DNA of 53,500 nucleotides from Neocallimastix lanati (nom. inval.) (GCA_016946835.1 JACVTC010000010.1:1490001-1543500), one strand, 5' to 3'. Positions 11,086 to 23,212 are shown, numbered from the stretch's first letter. Notes: generated by a model from the sequence alone, not told the origin. Numbers and translations: made by a program.

Positions 11086-11530
11086 ATTAATTGTGTTAAG
11101 ATTTTGATATAATTTATAATTTAAATTTAAATAAAATAATATGTTTTAATAAAAATATTCACTAAGTCGATATGTTATATACTATATAGATATATAATAA
11201 TAATAATAAATATTTAAATGTTTAGTTTAATAAAAATTTATTTATAATAAACTTTGATAATTAGAATTATCAAATTAATTTGATTTTAAATTTATTGATT
11301 TTATTTAATAATAAAATATCTATAATATATTACTATTAAGGTAATTTTACAATAACCTTACAAAGAACATAAAAGATAGATTTTTACATCTTTCTTTTAT
11401 ACTTTGTAAGTTACATAATAATAATATTTAATTATAAGATAGTAATAATATAGTAATATAAATAAAAATAAAATATAAGGATAAATTTAATTATATAATT
11501 AATTTGAATAATTGAATTTAATATAGATAT
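11086..11530. other. AT-rich DNA with an inverted repeat
   Basis: Arms CTTACAAAG (11357) and CTTTGTAAG (ending 11410) with mostly complementary inner sequence form a ~54-base foldback. The ~120 bp at 11410-11530 resemble 9530-9626 (shared TATATAATTAATTTGAATAA and ACATAATAATAATATTT) in shuffled order. No gene is seen. Confidence 0.5.
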
Positions 11531-11833
11531 GTTGTAAACGGGGAGAGCGCGTTTCGGAACCGCACGTGAATAGATATAAGCCACATGCTTTTTGAGATGG
11601 CGTATTATATATAAATTTTTTTATATAAATAAATAATTAAATAATAATTAAATAAATATTTTATTTTATAATAATTTCATAATTTAATATATATTTGATA
11701 ATAAAAAATAAAAAAATAAAAAAATAAAAAAATAAAAAAAATAAAAAATAAAAAAAAAATAAAAAAAATAAAAAAGATTAAAAAAATAAAATACAAAATA
11801 AATAAAATAAAATATTTTCATTTTTATTTATAT

Positions 11834-12410
11834 TTATAACTGTAATTTTTTATTATATAAATAAATAAATAAATAAATAATAATTAAATAAATATTTTAT
11901 TTTATAATAAAAAAATAAAATAAAAAAAAGAAAAGATAAATATTTTTTTAGTAATTTTCTTGAAATAAAATATTTTATTAGTAATTTTCTTGAAATAAAA
12001 TATTTTATTAGTAATTTTCTTGAAATAAAATAAAATATTTTCATATTTATTTATATTTATAACTGTAATTTTTTATTATATAAATAAATAATAATTAAAT
12101 AAATATTTTATTTTATAATGAAAAAATAAAATAAAAAAAAGAAAAGATAAATATTTTTTTAGTAATTTTCTTGAAATAAAATATTTTATTAGTAATTTTC
12201 TTGAAATAAAATAAAATATTTTCATATTTATTTATATTTATAACTGTAATTTTTTATTATATAAATAAATAATAATTAAATAAATATTTTATTTTATAAT
12301 GAAAAAATAAAATAAAAAAAAAAAGATAAATATTTTTTTAATAATTTTCTTGAAATAAAATAAAATATTTTTATATTTATAATTGTAATTTTTAAAAAAA
12401 ATTGAAAATA
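11834..12410 (+). repeat. ~180-220-bp tandem repeat in the MULE 5' region
   Basis: Three copies begin near 11834, 12057 and 12239 with TTTATAACTGTAATTTTT. Each contains one to three copies of a sub-repeat TAGTAATTTTCTTGAAAT. It lies directly upstream of the transposase start and may contain its promoter (inference). Confidence 0.75.
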
Positions 12411-12475
12411 CATATTAAATAAAAAATAAAAAATAAATATTTTCATATTTATTAATATTTATATTAAAAATTTTG

Positions 12476-13924
12476 ATGGAGGGAAATCTAAAAATTGATA
12501 TAAGTGAAACAAATCGAGGAAAAGAGCAAATAATTATAGATCGAAAATTTAAATATAATTTTTCAAAATTAAAAAAAGATAATACAAAAATATATAGATG
12601 TACAGAATATAAAACATTAAATAAATGTAAGTCTTTTATTATTTTAAATGATAATAAAGAGGTTTTAAATTATGATTCTTCACATAATCATCCTGGTAAT
12701 GAAATTAATGCATCCAAATCATTAATAAAACATAAAATTAAAGATGAAATAAAAAAAAGTTTGATTCCTTCTGATATAAAATCAAAACGCATATTTGATA
12801 AAATTTCTCAAGAAATAGGATATATATGCCCTGAATATAAAACAATTAAATCCCAAATAACAAGATATAAAAACAAACAATTATTTCCTAATGTAAAAAC
12901 ATTTGATGAAGTTCCTAATGTATCTGAATATTATAAAACAATAAGAGGTGAATACTTTATGATATTCAAAAATTCTAATATAATAATTTTTCAATCACCA
13001 TTCCAAGCAAAATTATTTATGGAGAATAAACATATATTTGCTGATGGTACATTTTTAATAGCTCCAACTAATAGTTATCAAGTATTCATTACCAGAACTT
13101 ATGTTACAGAATTAAATTGTTTTTACACTACTTCCATGTCAATATTAAAAAACAAAGAACAAACAACTTACGAAATATTATTTAATGAAATAAAAAAAAA
13201 TATAATTAAATATAATTCAAATATTAATTTCTCAGAAAAAATTTTTCATTGTGATTTTGAAAAAGGAATATCTAATGCAGTGGAAAATATTTTTCCCAAT
13301 ATAAATATTAAATATTGTTTTTGGCATTATAAAAGATTATTAATGACAAAAAAAAATAAATTATGTTACAAGGAAGTGAAAGATCATAATATTTTAAATA
13401 CTTATTATAAAGCGATTTCTAATTTATGTTTTATTAATATTGAATACATACCTGATATTTTTAATAAAATTAAAAATACATGCATGAGATATAAATCTAC
13501 CTGTTCCCAATTTTTGAATTTTTTAGATTATTTTGAGAAAACATTTCTAAATATCTATAATATAAAATATTGGAATTATTACAATAATATAGACCACATA
13601 ACAAATAATGCTTCAGAATCTTATAACAGTTATTTAAAAAATTTATTTGTAAAAAAGCCTTCATTTTATAAATTAATATATACAATACAATTTGAAGAAT
13701 CCAAATCTTACTATGATTACCATATGAGAATTAAAGGAATTTGGAGAAAAAAGAGCAGAATATCAGAAAGGGTCGATGACATTAATATTTTAGTTGAATA
13801 TTATAAAAATATGGAAGCCGAATTAAAAAATATTGGATGTAGTAAAAATGATATCATCGAAAATTGGTTTGATTGTTTAATTAGATTGAATAATGAAATC
13901 ATTAATTTTAATAAAACAAAATAA
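12476..13924 (+). CDS. MULE transposase (FLYWCH-type zinc finger plus DDE domain)
   Basis: 482 aa from ATG 12476; the homologous copy at 20661 starts at the equivalent Met. Residues ~40-73 form a FLYWCH/WRKY-like zinc-binding motif with C42, C51, H71 and H73 (..H-N-H-P-G). The MULE DDE core follows. D190 is in F-A-D-G-T-F, D260 in H-C-D-F-E-K-G, the C-F-W-H motif (C281, H284) sits between the second Asp and the Glu, and E381 is in N-N-A-S-E-S-Y. Spacing and motif order fit the MULE family. The frame is uninterrupted and lies between proper inverted ends with a perfect target duplication, so the copy may still be active. Predicted role: DNA binding and cut-and-paste transposition in the nucleus. 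Lys/Asn/Ile-rich codon use reflects the AT-rich host. Confidence 0.93.
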   Translation: MEGNLKIDISETNRGKEQIIIDRKFKYNFSKLKKDNTKIYRCTEYKTLNKCKSFIILNDNKEVLNYDSSHNHPGNEINASKSLIKHKIKDEIKKSLIPSDIKSKRIFDKISQEIGYICPEYKTIKSQITRYKNKQLFPNVKTFDEVPNVSEYYKTIRGEYFMIFKNSNIIIFQSPFQAKLFMENKHIFADGTFLIAPTNSYQVFITRTYVTELNCFYTTSMSILKNKEQTTYEILFNEIKKNIIKYNSNINFSEKIFHCDFEKGISNAVENIFPNINIKYCFWHYKRLLMTKKNKLCYKEVKDHNILNTYYKAISNLCFINIEYIPDIFNKIKNTCMRYKSTCSQFLNFLDYFEKTFLNIYNIKYWNYYNNIDHITNNASESYNSYLKNLFVKKPSFYKLIYTIQFEESKSYYDYHMRIKGIWRKKSRISERVDDINILVEYYKNMEAELKNIGCSKNDIIENWFDCLIRLNNEIINFNKTK

Positions 13925-14750
13925 AAATAATTATTAAAATCCTTTCAAAATCATAATTACAATTAATTGAAAATTAAATTTTTTTATTTAATAAGAAATT
14001 CAATATTTAAATTTATTTAATATTTATTGAAGGGTTAGCTTAAAAATATTAAAAAAAAATTTTTTTTATAAATTTATTTTAAATATTTTTTACTTAATTA
14101 AATATTATTAAATAAAATTAAAAGATGTCTTTATTATTATATATTAGTATTATAAAATATTAAAAATATGAATGTATTGCATTTCTCATTATTTTTATTT
14201 TATATTGTAGTAAATTAATAAATAAATGAATAATTTTTATAAAATAAACCAATTATTAAATTAATATATTTTTTAAAAATATATTTAATGTATATTTCAT
14301 ATTTTTAATAAATATTCAAATATACATTTTAAATATATATAATGATATTTAAGTATTATAATACTTATAAAAGAAAATAATTAATATTTTAAATTATTTC
14401 TATCAGGCTTTCTAAAAAAACTTTACTATTTGTAAAAATAGTAATGCTCTTTTTGTTAGTTTATTAGATTTGTATAATATAAATATCTAAAATAATTTAT
14501 TTATTATTTAATAGAAATTTATGTTTAAAAATGTTATTGTTATTATTATTATTACTAAAAAAAAGTTTTAATTTAATACTTATAATTAAATTTTCAAATA
14601 ATCTTTCCTTATCAAGTTAAATATAATGCTCCTGAGTAAAAAAGATTTTCGTATTATATAAAATTTATTTAAAATATTAGATAAAAAAAATATTAAAAAG
14701 GAAATAAGAATTTTAAAAAGAATATTTAAAAATAAAATGAAAAAAATATA
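13925..14750. other. Non-coding MULE interior
   Basis: AT-rich sequence between transposase and satellite; no ORF of substance. Confidence 0.5.
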
Positions 14751-14779
14751 GAATGTAATAATATAGAAGTATAAGTATA

Positions 14780-16170
14780 TAAAATAAAATAAAATAAAAT
14801 AAATAGTTGAAATATAAATATAAAGTACAGATTGAATAAAATAAAATAAATAGTTGAAATATAAATATGAAGTACAGGATGAATAAAATAAAATTAATAG
14901 TTGAAATATAAATATAAAGTACAGATTGAATAAAATAAAATAAATAGTTGAAATATAAATATGAAATACAGAATTAATAAAATAAAATAAATAGTTGAAA
15001 TATAAATATGAAGTACAGATTGAATAAAATAAAATAAAATAAATAGTTGAAATAAAAATATGAAGTACAGATTGAATAAAATAAAATAAAATAAAATAAA
15101 ATAAAATAAAAATAATATAAATAGTTGAAATATAAATATGAAGTACAGAATGAATAAAATAAAATAAATAGTTGAAATATAAATATGAAGTACAGATTGA
15201 ATAAAATAAAATAAATAGTTGAAATATAAATATGAAGTACAGAATGAATAAAATAAAATAAATAGTTGAAATATAAATATAAAGTACAGGATGAATAAAA
15301 TAAAATAAATAGTTGAAATATAAATATAAAGTACAGATTGAATAAAATAAAATAAAATAAATAGTTGAAATAAAAATATGAAGTACAGATTGAATAAAAT
15401 AAAATAAATAGTTGAAATATAAATATGAAGTACAGATTGAATAAAATAAAATAAATAGTTGAAATATAAATATGAAGTACAGATTGAATAAAATAAAATA
15501 AAATAAAATAAAATAAAATAAAATAAAATAAAATAAAATAAAATAAAATAAAATAAATAGTTGAAATAAAAATATGAAGTACAGATTGAATAAAATAAAA
15601 TAAATAGTTGAAATATAAATATGAAGTACAGATTGAATAAAATAAAATAAAATAAAATAAAATAAAATAAAATAAAATAAAATAAAATAAAATAAAATAA
15701 AATAAAATAAAATAAAATAAAATAAAATAAAATAAAATAAAATAAAATAAAATAAAATAAAATAAAATAAAATAAAATAAAATAAAATAAAATAAATAGT
15801 TGAAATAAAAATATGAAGTACAGATTGAATAAAATAAAATAAATAGTTGAAATATAAATATGAAGTACAGATTGAATAAAATAAAATAAAATAAAATAAA
15901 ATAAAATAAAATAAAATAAAATAAAATAAAATAAAATAAAATAAAATAAAATAAAATAAAATAAAATAAAATAAAATAAATAGTTGAAATAAAAATATGA
16001 AGTACAGATTGAATAAAATAAAATAAATAGTTGAAATATAAATATGAAGTACAGATTGAATAAAATAAAATAAAATAAAATAAAATAAAATAAAATAAAA
16101 TAAAATAAAATAAAATAAAATAAAATAAAATAAAATAAAATAAAATAAAATAAAATAAAATAAAATAAAA
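14780..16170 (+). repeat. AAAAT satellite with interspersed ~45-bp units, inside the MULE
   Basis: Runs of (AAAAT)n alternate with a unit containing TAGTTGAAATATAAATATGA and AGTACAGATTGAAT. There are about twenty units, densest at 14800-15480. Toward 16170 the pure pentanucleotide tracts grow to >100 bp. The long minus-strand open frames over this block encode only Phe/Ile/Leu/Tyr repeats and are artefacts of the period. Confidence 0.95.
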
Positions 16171-16865
16171 AAATTATTTGAATTATAATAAAAATACAAG
16201 TATTAATAAAAATAAAATAAAACAAAATAAATATTTGAATTATAATAAAAATACAAGTACTAATAAAATAAAATAAATATGTGAATTATAATAAATTGCA
16301 AGTATCAATCGAAATAAAATAAAATAAAATAAAATAAAATAAATATGCAGTGAAATAATAATATATAATATGATAAAATAAAATAAATAAGATATTGATA
16401 TGAAATTAATATAAAAACTGAATTTAGCAACAAATAAATTATATAATAAATAAATGATATAGCATATTCATATATATTAACATGAATTTTATTATAATTT
16501 TTACAGTATTTTAAATTAATGTAAATTATTATATTTCCATATAATAAACAAACTTTATAATTAGAAAATAGTATAAAAAGAAATATTATTAAATATTATT
16601 ATTAAATAATTAAATGAATAAATTAATAAATAAATAAAAATTTTCAGAATATGGCGAATGTAAATCATTATTTTTTTTGAAATATATCACATTTTAAATA
16701 TTTTTAATAATTATTTTTTCAAAGAAATTATATGTGCCATTTTATTTTAATATTTAAATATTATATTCATAAATAAAAATTTATAAAAAAATAATATAAG
16801 CCATATTCCGAAATGAAAATTTATGTAAAAATATTTAAAGCCACATTCCGAAACGCACCACCCCC

Positions 16866-17134
16866 GTTGTAAACATATATAAAAACATAATATAAATAAA
16901 ATACACGTGACGTCAAATGTATCATTGAAATTAATTATTAATATAAACCTTATTTATTAATATTCTCAGAATTATTAGGCCTAAGATAACCCTTTAAATA
17001 TTAAACAAGAATTTATATTAATTATTAATTATTTAAATATATATATTATTTATAGTTAAATAAATAATATTTTTAATTATTGAAATGTAAATAACTGAAA
17101 TTGAGATTTCAATTCAGTTATAATTTCAACAAAT
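16866..17134. other. AT-rich DNA; starts with a 21-bp repeat shared with 22261
   Basis: The first 21 bases (16866-16886, GTTGTAAACATATAT..) are identical to 22261-22281. Otherwise no feature was recognised. Confidence 0.5.
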
Positions 17135-18267
17135 TGTCACGAATACTAGTGGATTTGAGATTAAAATTCACTATTAGATCAACTGAAATTTAATTTAGTT
17201 ATTAACAAAAATTATTTTAATTCGATTTTAATTATAAAAATAAATATTAGTTTGGACTTATTTATTAAAGATAATTTAATTTAATTTAACCCTTAAGAAT
17301 TTGATATTTCCCACAAAAATTATATCCATTGGAAAGCTACGAACGAGAACTACAACATATGTTAAAATCAACCTTATTGGACAACAAGATAACGAGATAT
17401 TGAACTTTAAAGATATTTAAATATAAAAATATAATTTAATTATTTAATTAAGACCCTAAATTATTAATAAGAAATCTATATTAGATAAAATCTCTTAACT
17501 TGGAAATTGTATTATTAATTTTTATTATTAATTAAAAATACAGAATTAGTTATTAGTAATAGTTTTATAATATTTCAAATAAGTTTTATAAGTTTTATAT
17601 ATTTTATTATTATATATTTTATTCAATTATTTTCTAAAAGATTCTAAGGAATTCTTTATCATTCTAAAGATTTCCGAAAGAGAATTTTTAATTAGTTTAA
17701 CATTTTATTTTATTTCATTTTATATTTTATTATTAAATTAGTTTTAGTATTAAATTGTTTTATGAATAATTTATATAGTTATTGTATTAAAAGATTCTTA
17801 TCAATATTATTTTATTATTATATTTTATATAGTTTATATACATGTATGAATATATTAAGATTAGAATGTAATAATTATTTATATTGTTAATTATTATTTA
17901 GTTTAGTATAAAAAGGATTTGAAATTCCATATTTTGAATTCTTTGTAAGATTATTAACCTAGTAACCTTTAACTTTATAACTATAAATCCTAAACTATTA
18001 ACATAAAGTTAATGAATTAATTATAACAACAAATAATTCTTTATTTTAATCTTAGTTAATTTTATTATTAAAATATATATTAAATAAAGTTCTAATAAAA
18101 CATAAATCTTAAATATTGAAATCTTAATTATAAAACTCTGTGTGTGCTATTTATTATTTAAATTTAATTAAATTGTTATAATTAATAAAAACATCTTGAC
18201 CTGACCAATTTAACCCAAACTAGGAAAGATTTAGCAAGAATCTTACCTACCCACAAAACTCTTTACA
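17135..18267 (+). mobile_element. LTR-like repeat, copy B
   Basis: Begins TGTCACGAATACTAG, resembling the starts of the other LTRs here (TGTAACGGATAC, TGTAACAGATAC). The first ~580 bp match copy A (7545-8306). A TATA box TATAAAAAG lies at 17907-17915. A possible end is ..CTCTTTACA near 18267, but no target duplication supports it, so the boundaries are provisional. No coding sequence. Confidence 0.45.
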
Positions 18268-18297
18268 ATAATCTTACCTAATCAATCAATTAAATTT

Positions 18298-18900
18298 TAC
18301 ATTAATAAAATACTTTAACAATTATATAGATTTATTTATTTAAAAAAAAAATTAATAAAATACTTTAACAATTATATAGATTTATTTATTTAAAAAAAAA
18401 ATATTAATAAAATACTTTAACAATTATATAGATTTATTTATTTAAAAAAAATATTAATAAAATACTTTAACAATTATATAGATTTATTTATTTAAAAAAA
18501 TATTAATAAAATACTTTAACAATTATATAGATTTATTTATTTAAAAAAAATATTAATAAAATACTTTAACAATTATATAGATTTATTTATTTAAAAAAAA
18601 TATTAATAAAATACTTTAACAATTATATAGATTTATTTATTTAAAAAAAATATTAATAAAATACTTTAACAATTATATAGATTTATTTATTTAAAAAAAA
18701 ATATTAATAAAATACTTTAACAATTATATAGATTTATTTATTTAAAAAAAAATATTAATAAAATACTTTAACAATTATATAGATTTATTTATTTAAAAAA
18801 TATTAATAAAATATTTAAACATCTATTAATAAAATACTTTAGCAATTATATAGATTTATTTATTTAAAAAAAATATTAATAAAATATTTAAACAATTATT
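18298..18900 (+). repeat. ~51-bp minisatellite array
   Basis: About eleven near-identical units, each containing AATACTTTAACAATTATATA, then GATTTATTTATTT and a poly(A) run of variable length. It is continuous repeat without unique spacers, so it is not a CRISPR array. Degenerate pieces trail to ~19060. Confidence 0.95.
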
Positions 18901-19240
18901 AATAAAATTAATTATAAATATTAATAATAAAATATAAAAATATAAAAATATATTATTGATATTAATAATAAAGTATAAAAATATAAGATTATTTATTTTA
19001 AAAAAAATGTTAATAAAATATTTAAAAAATTATTAATAAAATTAATTATAATAATAAAATTATAGAATATTTATTTAAACTACATAAATTTTATCAAGTC
19101 TATAAACATTTTAACTTTTTAATAATTATAAAATTTTAATTAATAAATTTAATTATAAGTTTTTGTATGAAAGAATTTTAATGCTTTTTTCTTTTGGAAA
19201 TTCCTCTATCATTTCATAATTATTTATTATAAAATAATAT

Positions 19241-20661
19241 TTATAAAATATTATTTAAATTATTTAAACATTGAAACCACAATTTAGTATGATCACTTCT
19301 ATCATATTTAATATTAATTAACTTGGCTTCTTTATTTTTGTATTTTTCAATTAAGATATTAATTTCATCAGTTTTTGTTTTTATTTTTTTTTTCATTCTC
19401 CAAATTCCTTTTATTTTCATTTGGTAATCATAATATGATAAATGTTCCTGTTCTTTTAATTTATTTATTAATTCATAAAAATTTGGTTTCATTGGAAATA
19501 GTTTATTTAAAGAATTATTGAGTGATTCTGAAGTATTATTAGTTATATATTCAATATTATTATAATAATTCCAACTTTTCATATCGTAACCAAATAAATA
19601 TGTTTCATAAAAATATTCTAAAAATTTTAAAAATTGACAAGAATTTTTTTCAATGGATTTAGTTTTAATTAATGAAAAAATATCCATTATGTATTCAGGA
19701 TTGATAAATGGTAAGTTTGAAATTCCTTTGTAATAATTAAATATTTTTTCATCATCGTTCACTTCATTACGACACAATTCTTTTTTTTTAATTTCTAATA
19801 AATTTTTATAATGCCAAATACAGTATTTAATATTTATATTAGGAAATATTTTTTAACTGCTTTGGATATGCCTTTTTCAAAATCGCAATGTACATTTTTT
19901 GGTTCAGTTATAATATTATTATTAGAATTTTGTTTTAATTTATTGAATAACATTTTATATGTTTTTTGCTTTTTATTTCTTAATATTGCATAAGAAGTAG
20001 TATAAAAACTATTCAATTCTTTAACGTAAGTTCTAGTAATAAACACTTGTTGACTAAATTTAAGTGCGATATAAAAAGTACCATCCACAAATATATCATT
20101 ATTATATTTCTTAAATAATTTTGCTTGAAAAGGGGATTGAAAAATTACTAAATCAGAATTTTTGAATATCATAAAATCTTCATTTCGTTCAGTTTTATAA
20201 TATTCAGATTCATTAGGAATTTCATTAAAAGTTGTTACATTGGATGGTAGTTTTTTATTAATACTTCTTAATATTAGAGTTTTAACTGAAATATATTCTG
20301 GACACGGATATATAAATCCCATTTCTTTAGAAATTTCATTATATAGTCTTTTTCGTTTTATATCAAAAGGATTTGAATGCTTTTTAATTTCATCTTTAAT
20401 TTTATGTTTCATTACAGATAGGGATACGCTGTATTCGTTTCCAGGATGATTATGTAAACTCTCATATTTTAAGATTTCTTTCTCATTATTTAAAATAATA
20501 AAAAATTTACATTTATTATTTTTTTTATATTCGGTACATTTATAAACTCTTGAATTATCTTTCCTTGAATGTGAAAAATTAAATTTATATTGTTTATTAA
20601 TAATGATTTGTTCTTCTCCTTTGTTAGACTCATTTATATAAATAGTTATGTTTTCTTCCAT
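19241..20661 (-). pseudogene. Second MULE transposase, one frameshift
   Basis: The minus strand from ATG 20661 reads 275 codons to 19834, and the same protein continues in another frame from about 19850 to 19241. The two halves together align along the full length of the 12476-13924 transposase. They share the FLYWCH-type zinc motif ending H-N-H-P-G, F-V-D-G-T-F, H-C-D-F-E-K-G, the C-x-W-H motif (in the second frame) and N-N-T-S-E-S-L. A single lost base in the T run around 19848-19853 explains the break. The rest is intact, so inactivation looks recent. It belongs to a related but distinct MULE family, probably the one ending at 22260. Confidence 0.88.
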
Positions 20662-21079
20662 TTATAAATTTTAATATATAATTTTTAATTATATCTTTTA
20701 AATTATTATATTAATTATCTAAATATTATTTTTTAATATTAATACTGAACAATTAAATATTCAATTTTTTTTAAAAGATAAAAGTATTTTAATTATTTCT
20801 TTTTCTTTTAATTTTTTTTTTAAAAAAAAAAAAAACAGATACATAAAGTATATATGAAAATATTTTTATTTTTATTATTTAAAAATAAATTATTTATTTA
20901 ATGTATATAAAAAAAAATTTAATTATTTATTTATTCTAAATTAATATTAATTATTTTTTTTAATATATACTAATAAAGAATTTATGAATTAATTATTTAT
21001 TTTATTTATATTATAATCTAATTAAATTATTAACTTTTAAGTCTGTTTAAAACAACAAATATATATAGCATTTTTTAGC
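20662..21079. other. AT-rich 5' flank of the second transposase
   Basis: Contains A/T homopolymers only; no gene recognised. Confidence 0.5.
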
Positions 21080-21560
21080 ATATAAAGTAGAACTGGGCTT
21101 TCTAATGGTTGTTATATGGCGGACTTAATAATCATCTGGTGTCTAGCCAACCCCCGCTGGTATCTATTCTTGATCTGTTTTTCCCGATAGGGTTTGGAGA
21201 AAGGGTAAAGGGGTTATAATGACACAATTTCAGGTAAGTATTAATTCCGCTCCTACCATTATTGGATTACCACGTATTTAATCTCTATATTTGATCACCC
21301 ATAGCATCCTAGTGTAGTTGTATAGCCTATACTGAGAGGGTTACGAGTTCAATTTCTATAGGATGGCATGGATGTTATTTGGCAAGACATGTCTACTGGA
21401 GCTACCTCTGCTTAGGAATTTGGAGTGCCGACGTCGTACTGATATAGTATAAGATATATATACCAAAGTATATATGTTCTTTACACGCCCATATATATAA
21501 TATGGGATAGACGTGTGAATTCATATGTGTAAAAAACCTATTTATATATCTCTACAATAT
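21080..21560 (+). other. GC-richer island with tRNA-like segment (candidate SINE)
   Basis: This ~480 bp block is much less AT-rich than its surroundings and has no long ORF on either strand. It includes the tRNA-like segment at 21304-21367 described separately. Other parts (21080-21300) were not recognised. An insertion from another source is likely; whether it is one element or two is unclear. Confidence 0.4.
21304..21367 (+). ncRNA. Degenerate tRNA-like sequence, possible SINE head
   Basis: CATCCTA (21305-21311) pairs perfectly with TAGGATG (21359-21365) like an acceptor stem. It is followed by TAGTGTAGTTGTATAGC, close to an A-box/D-arm, and by GAGTTCAATTTC, which resembles a T-loop/B-box. 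The anticodon and T stems do not pair well and the spacing is about 8 nt short of a normal tRNA. It is therefore a tRNA pseudogene or tRNA-derived SINE, not a functional tRNA. Confidence 0.4.
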
Positions 21561-22230
21561 GGTTGCGGTAATATATAAATAGTAATTGAAATGTGAACAA
21601 CAAATTTTAATTTTTGAAATTTCAATTTACAGTTATATTTAAGTCTTATAAAAATATTATTTTTGATTTTTATTATTATTTAATATTTTATTTATAAATT
21701 ATATATAAAATAAAAGGTTTAATCCTATTATTATGATGTTATAATAACAACTAAAGTTTTAGTTATAATATAAAAAATTAATATTTTAAATAATATAAAT
21801 TTAAATATAAATTTATAAAATAAAATTTTTTAATAATAAAATATAAAAATATTATATTGATATTAATAATAAAATATAAAAATTTAAAAATATAAAAATA
21901 TAATATTAATAGAAAAATATAAAAATATAATATCAATAATAAAATATAAAATATAAAAATATAATATAAATATTAATAATAAAATATATAAAAATAAGGT
22001 TATAAGGAAAATAATTATTTATCATTTTCCTTATAACATGATTGTCAAAAAAAAAAAAATTATATAAAAATATTTTATTTTTTATTGACCTTTTTAATTT
22101 TTATTTATTTATTTATTTACTTATTTATTTATACATTTATTTCTTTTTTACTTAAAATTATATTAAACTTTATGGCGTTATAATATTAATTTTAAAAGCC
22201 ACAAATAAATAGATGGCTTATTAAAATTTC
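21561..22230. other. AT-rich DNA
   Basis: Runs of ATATAAAAATA-type repeats; a small inverted repeat around 22008-22038 (AAGGAAAAT / ATTTTCCTT). No gene. Confidence 0.5.
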
Positions 22231-22260
22231 AAAAAAAAATTGGCGTTTTGGACCACATTC
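22231..22260 (-). mobile_element. Right terminus of the second MULE family
   Basis: Read on the minus strand, the terminus from 22260 contains GGTCCAAAACGCCAA, matching the left end at 9627 (GGTCAAAACGCCAA). The second transposase (19241-20661) reads inward from this end, as expected for a MULE. Confidence 0.5.
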
Positions 22261-22281
22261 GTTGTAAACATATATAAAAAC

Positions 22282-22875
22282 GGGGATAGCGCATTTCGGA
22301 ACCGCACGTGAATAGATATAAGCCACATATTATGTGATGGCGTATTATATATAAAATTTTTTATATATATAAATAGTTAAATAATAATTAAATAAATATT
22401 TTATTATATAATAATTTCATAATTTAATATATATATATATTTGATAATAAAAAATAAAAAAATAAAAAAATAAAAAAATAAAAAAATAAAAAAAAAAAAA
22501 ATAAAAGTAGAATATTAAATAAGAAAGTACAGATTGAATAAAATAAAATAAAATAAAATAAAATAAAAAGTAGAATATTAAATAAGAAAGTACAGATTGA
22601 ATAAAATAAAATAAAATAAAATAAAATAAAAAGTAGAATATTAAATAAGAAAGTACAGATTGAATAAAATAAAATAAAATAAAATAAAATAAAATATATC
22701 ACATTTTAAATATTTTTAATAATTATTTTTTCAAAGAAATTATATGTGCCATTTTATTTTAATGTTTTAAATATTATATTCATAAATAAAAATTTATAAA
22801 AAATAATATAAGCCACATCCAGAAATGAAAATTTATATAAAAATTTAAAGCCACATTCCGAAACGTACCACCTTC
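22282..22875. mobile_element. Short non-autonomous MULE
   Basis: The left end GGGGATAGCGCATTTCGG and following ~150 bp, and the right ~190 bp ending CCGAAACGTACCACCTTC, match the two ends of the complete MULE at 11540-16865. The transposase is missing; in its place are three satellite units. The flanks ATATAAAAA and ATATAAATT may be an imperfect 9-bp duplication. Confidence 0.8.
22500..22690 (+). repeat. Three satellite units inside the non-autonomous MULE
   Basis: Each unit has GTAGAATATTAAATAAG, then AAGTACAGATTGAAT and (AAAAT)n. It is the same family as the satellites at 14780, 27560 and 28770. Confidence 0.9.
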
Positions 22876-23212
22876 ATATAAATTACATGTAAACCATATT
22901 ATTAAATAAATGTATTCTTTATACTATAATATTCATATAATAAAGTTTAATATAATAAACATAATTAATCACTATCATATTTGATTTCTAACAAAAACTT
23001 TATTTATTTATTTTTTTATATTAATAATACATTTTTAAATTATAATATATTTATTTTATATTATTTAATTTTATTTCATATTAAAACTAAAAAATAAAGT
23101 ACACTTTTTAAATATTTACATACACATAATATATATATTATTTATATTATGTATATTATTAAATATTAATTAGCTAATTTTTGAGTTTTTATTTATTGAA
23201 TCTTACAAAAAC
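22876..23212. other. AT-rich intergenic
   Basis: No gene. Forms the 3' side of the minus-strand membrane protein gene. Confidence 0.5.

Larger units (their letters stand above)
11540..16865 (+). mobile_element. Mutator-like (MULE) DNA transposon, apparently complete
   Basis: The element is 5326 bp. The left end GGGGAGAGCGCGTTTCGGAA and the complement of the right end GGGGGTGGTGCGTTTCGGAA match at 16 of 20 positions. Both ends are flanked by an identical 9-bp duplication GTTGTAAAC (11531-11539 and 16866-16874); nine bases is the usual MULE target duplication. Subterminal GCCACAT motifs follow on both sides. Inside are an intact transposase (12476-13924), a tandem repeat upstream of it and a large AAAAT satellite downstream. 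Confidence 0.9.

Noticed and set aside
14586-16225. Two minus-strand frames of 537 and 443 codons made of Phe, Ile, Leu and Tyr
   Set aside because: They are translations of the AAAAT satellite, whose 5-bp period and lack of stops on this strand create open frames. There is no conserved domain and the true gene of the element is the transposase.
18298-18900. CRISPR-like regular repeat
   Set aside because: Units are contiguous ~51-bp tandem copies without unique spacers, in a eukaryotic genome.
9627-22260. One 12.6-kb MULE containing all nested elements
   Set aside because: The inverted ends are similar but the flanking 9-mers differ (AATAATATA versus GTTGTAAAC), so a single element is not proven; kept as two separate termini.
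22424-22702. Minus-strand 92-codon Phe/Leu/Ile frame
   Set aside because: Same satellite artefact inside the short MULE.
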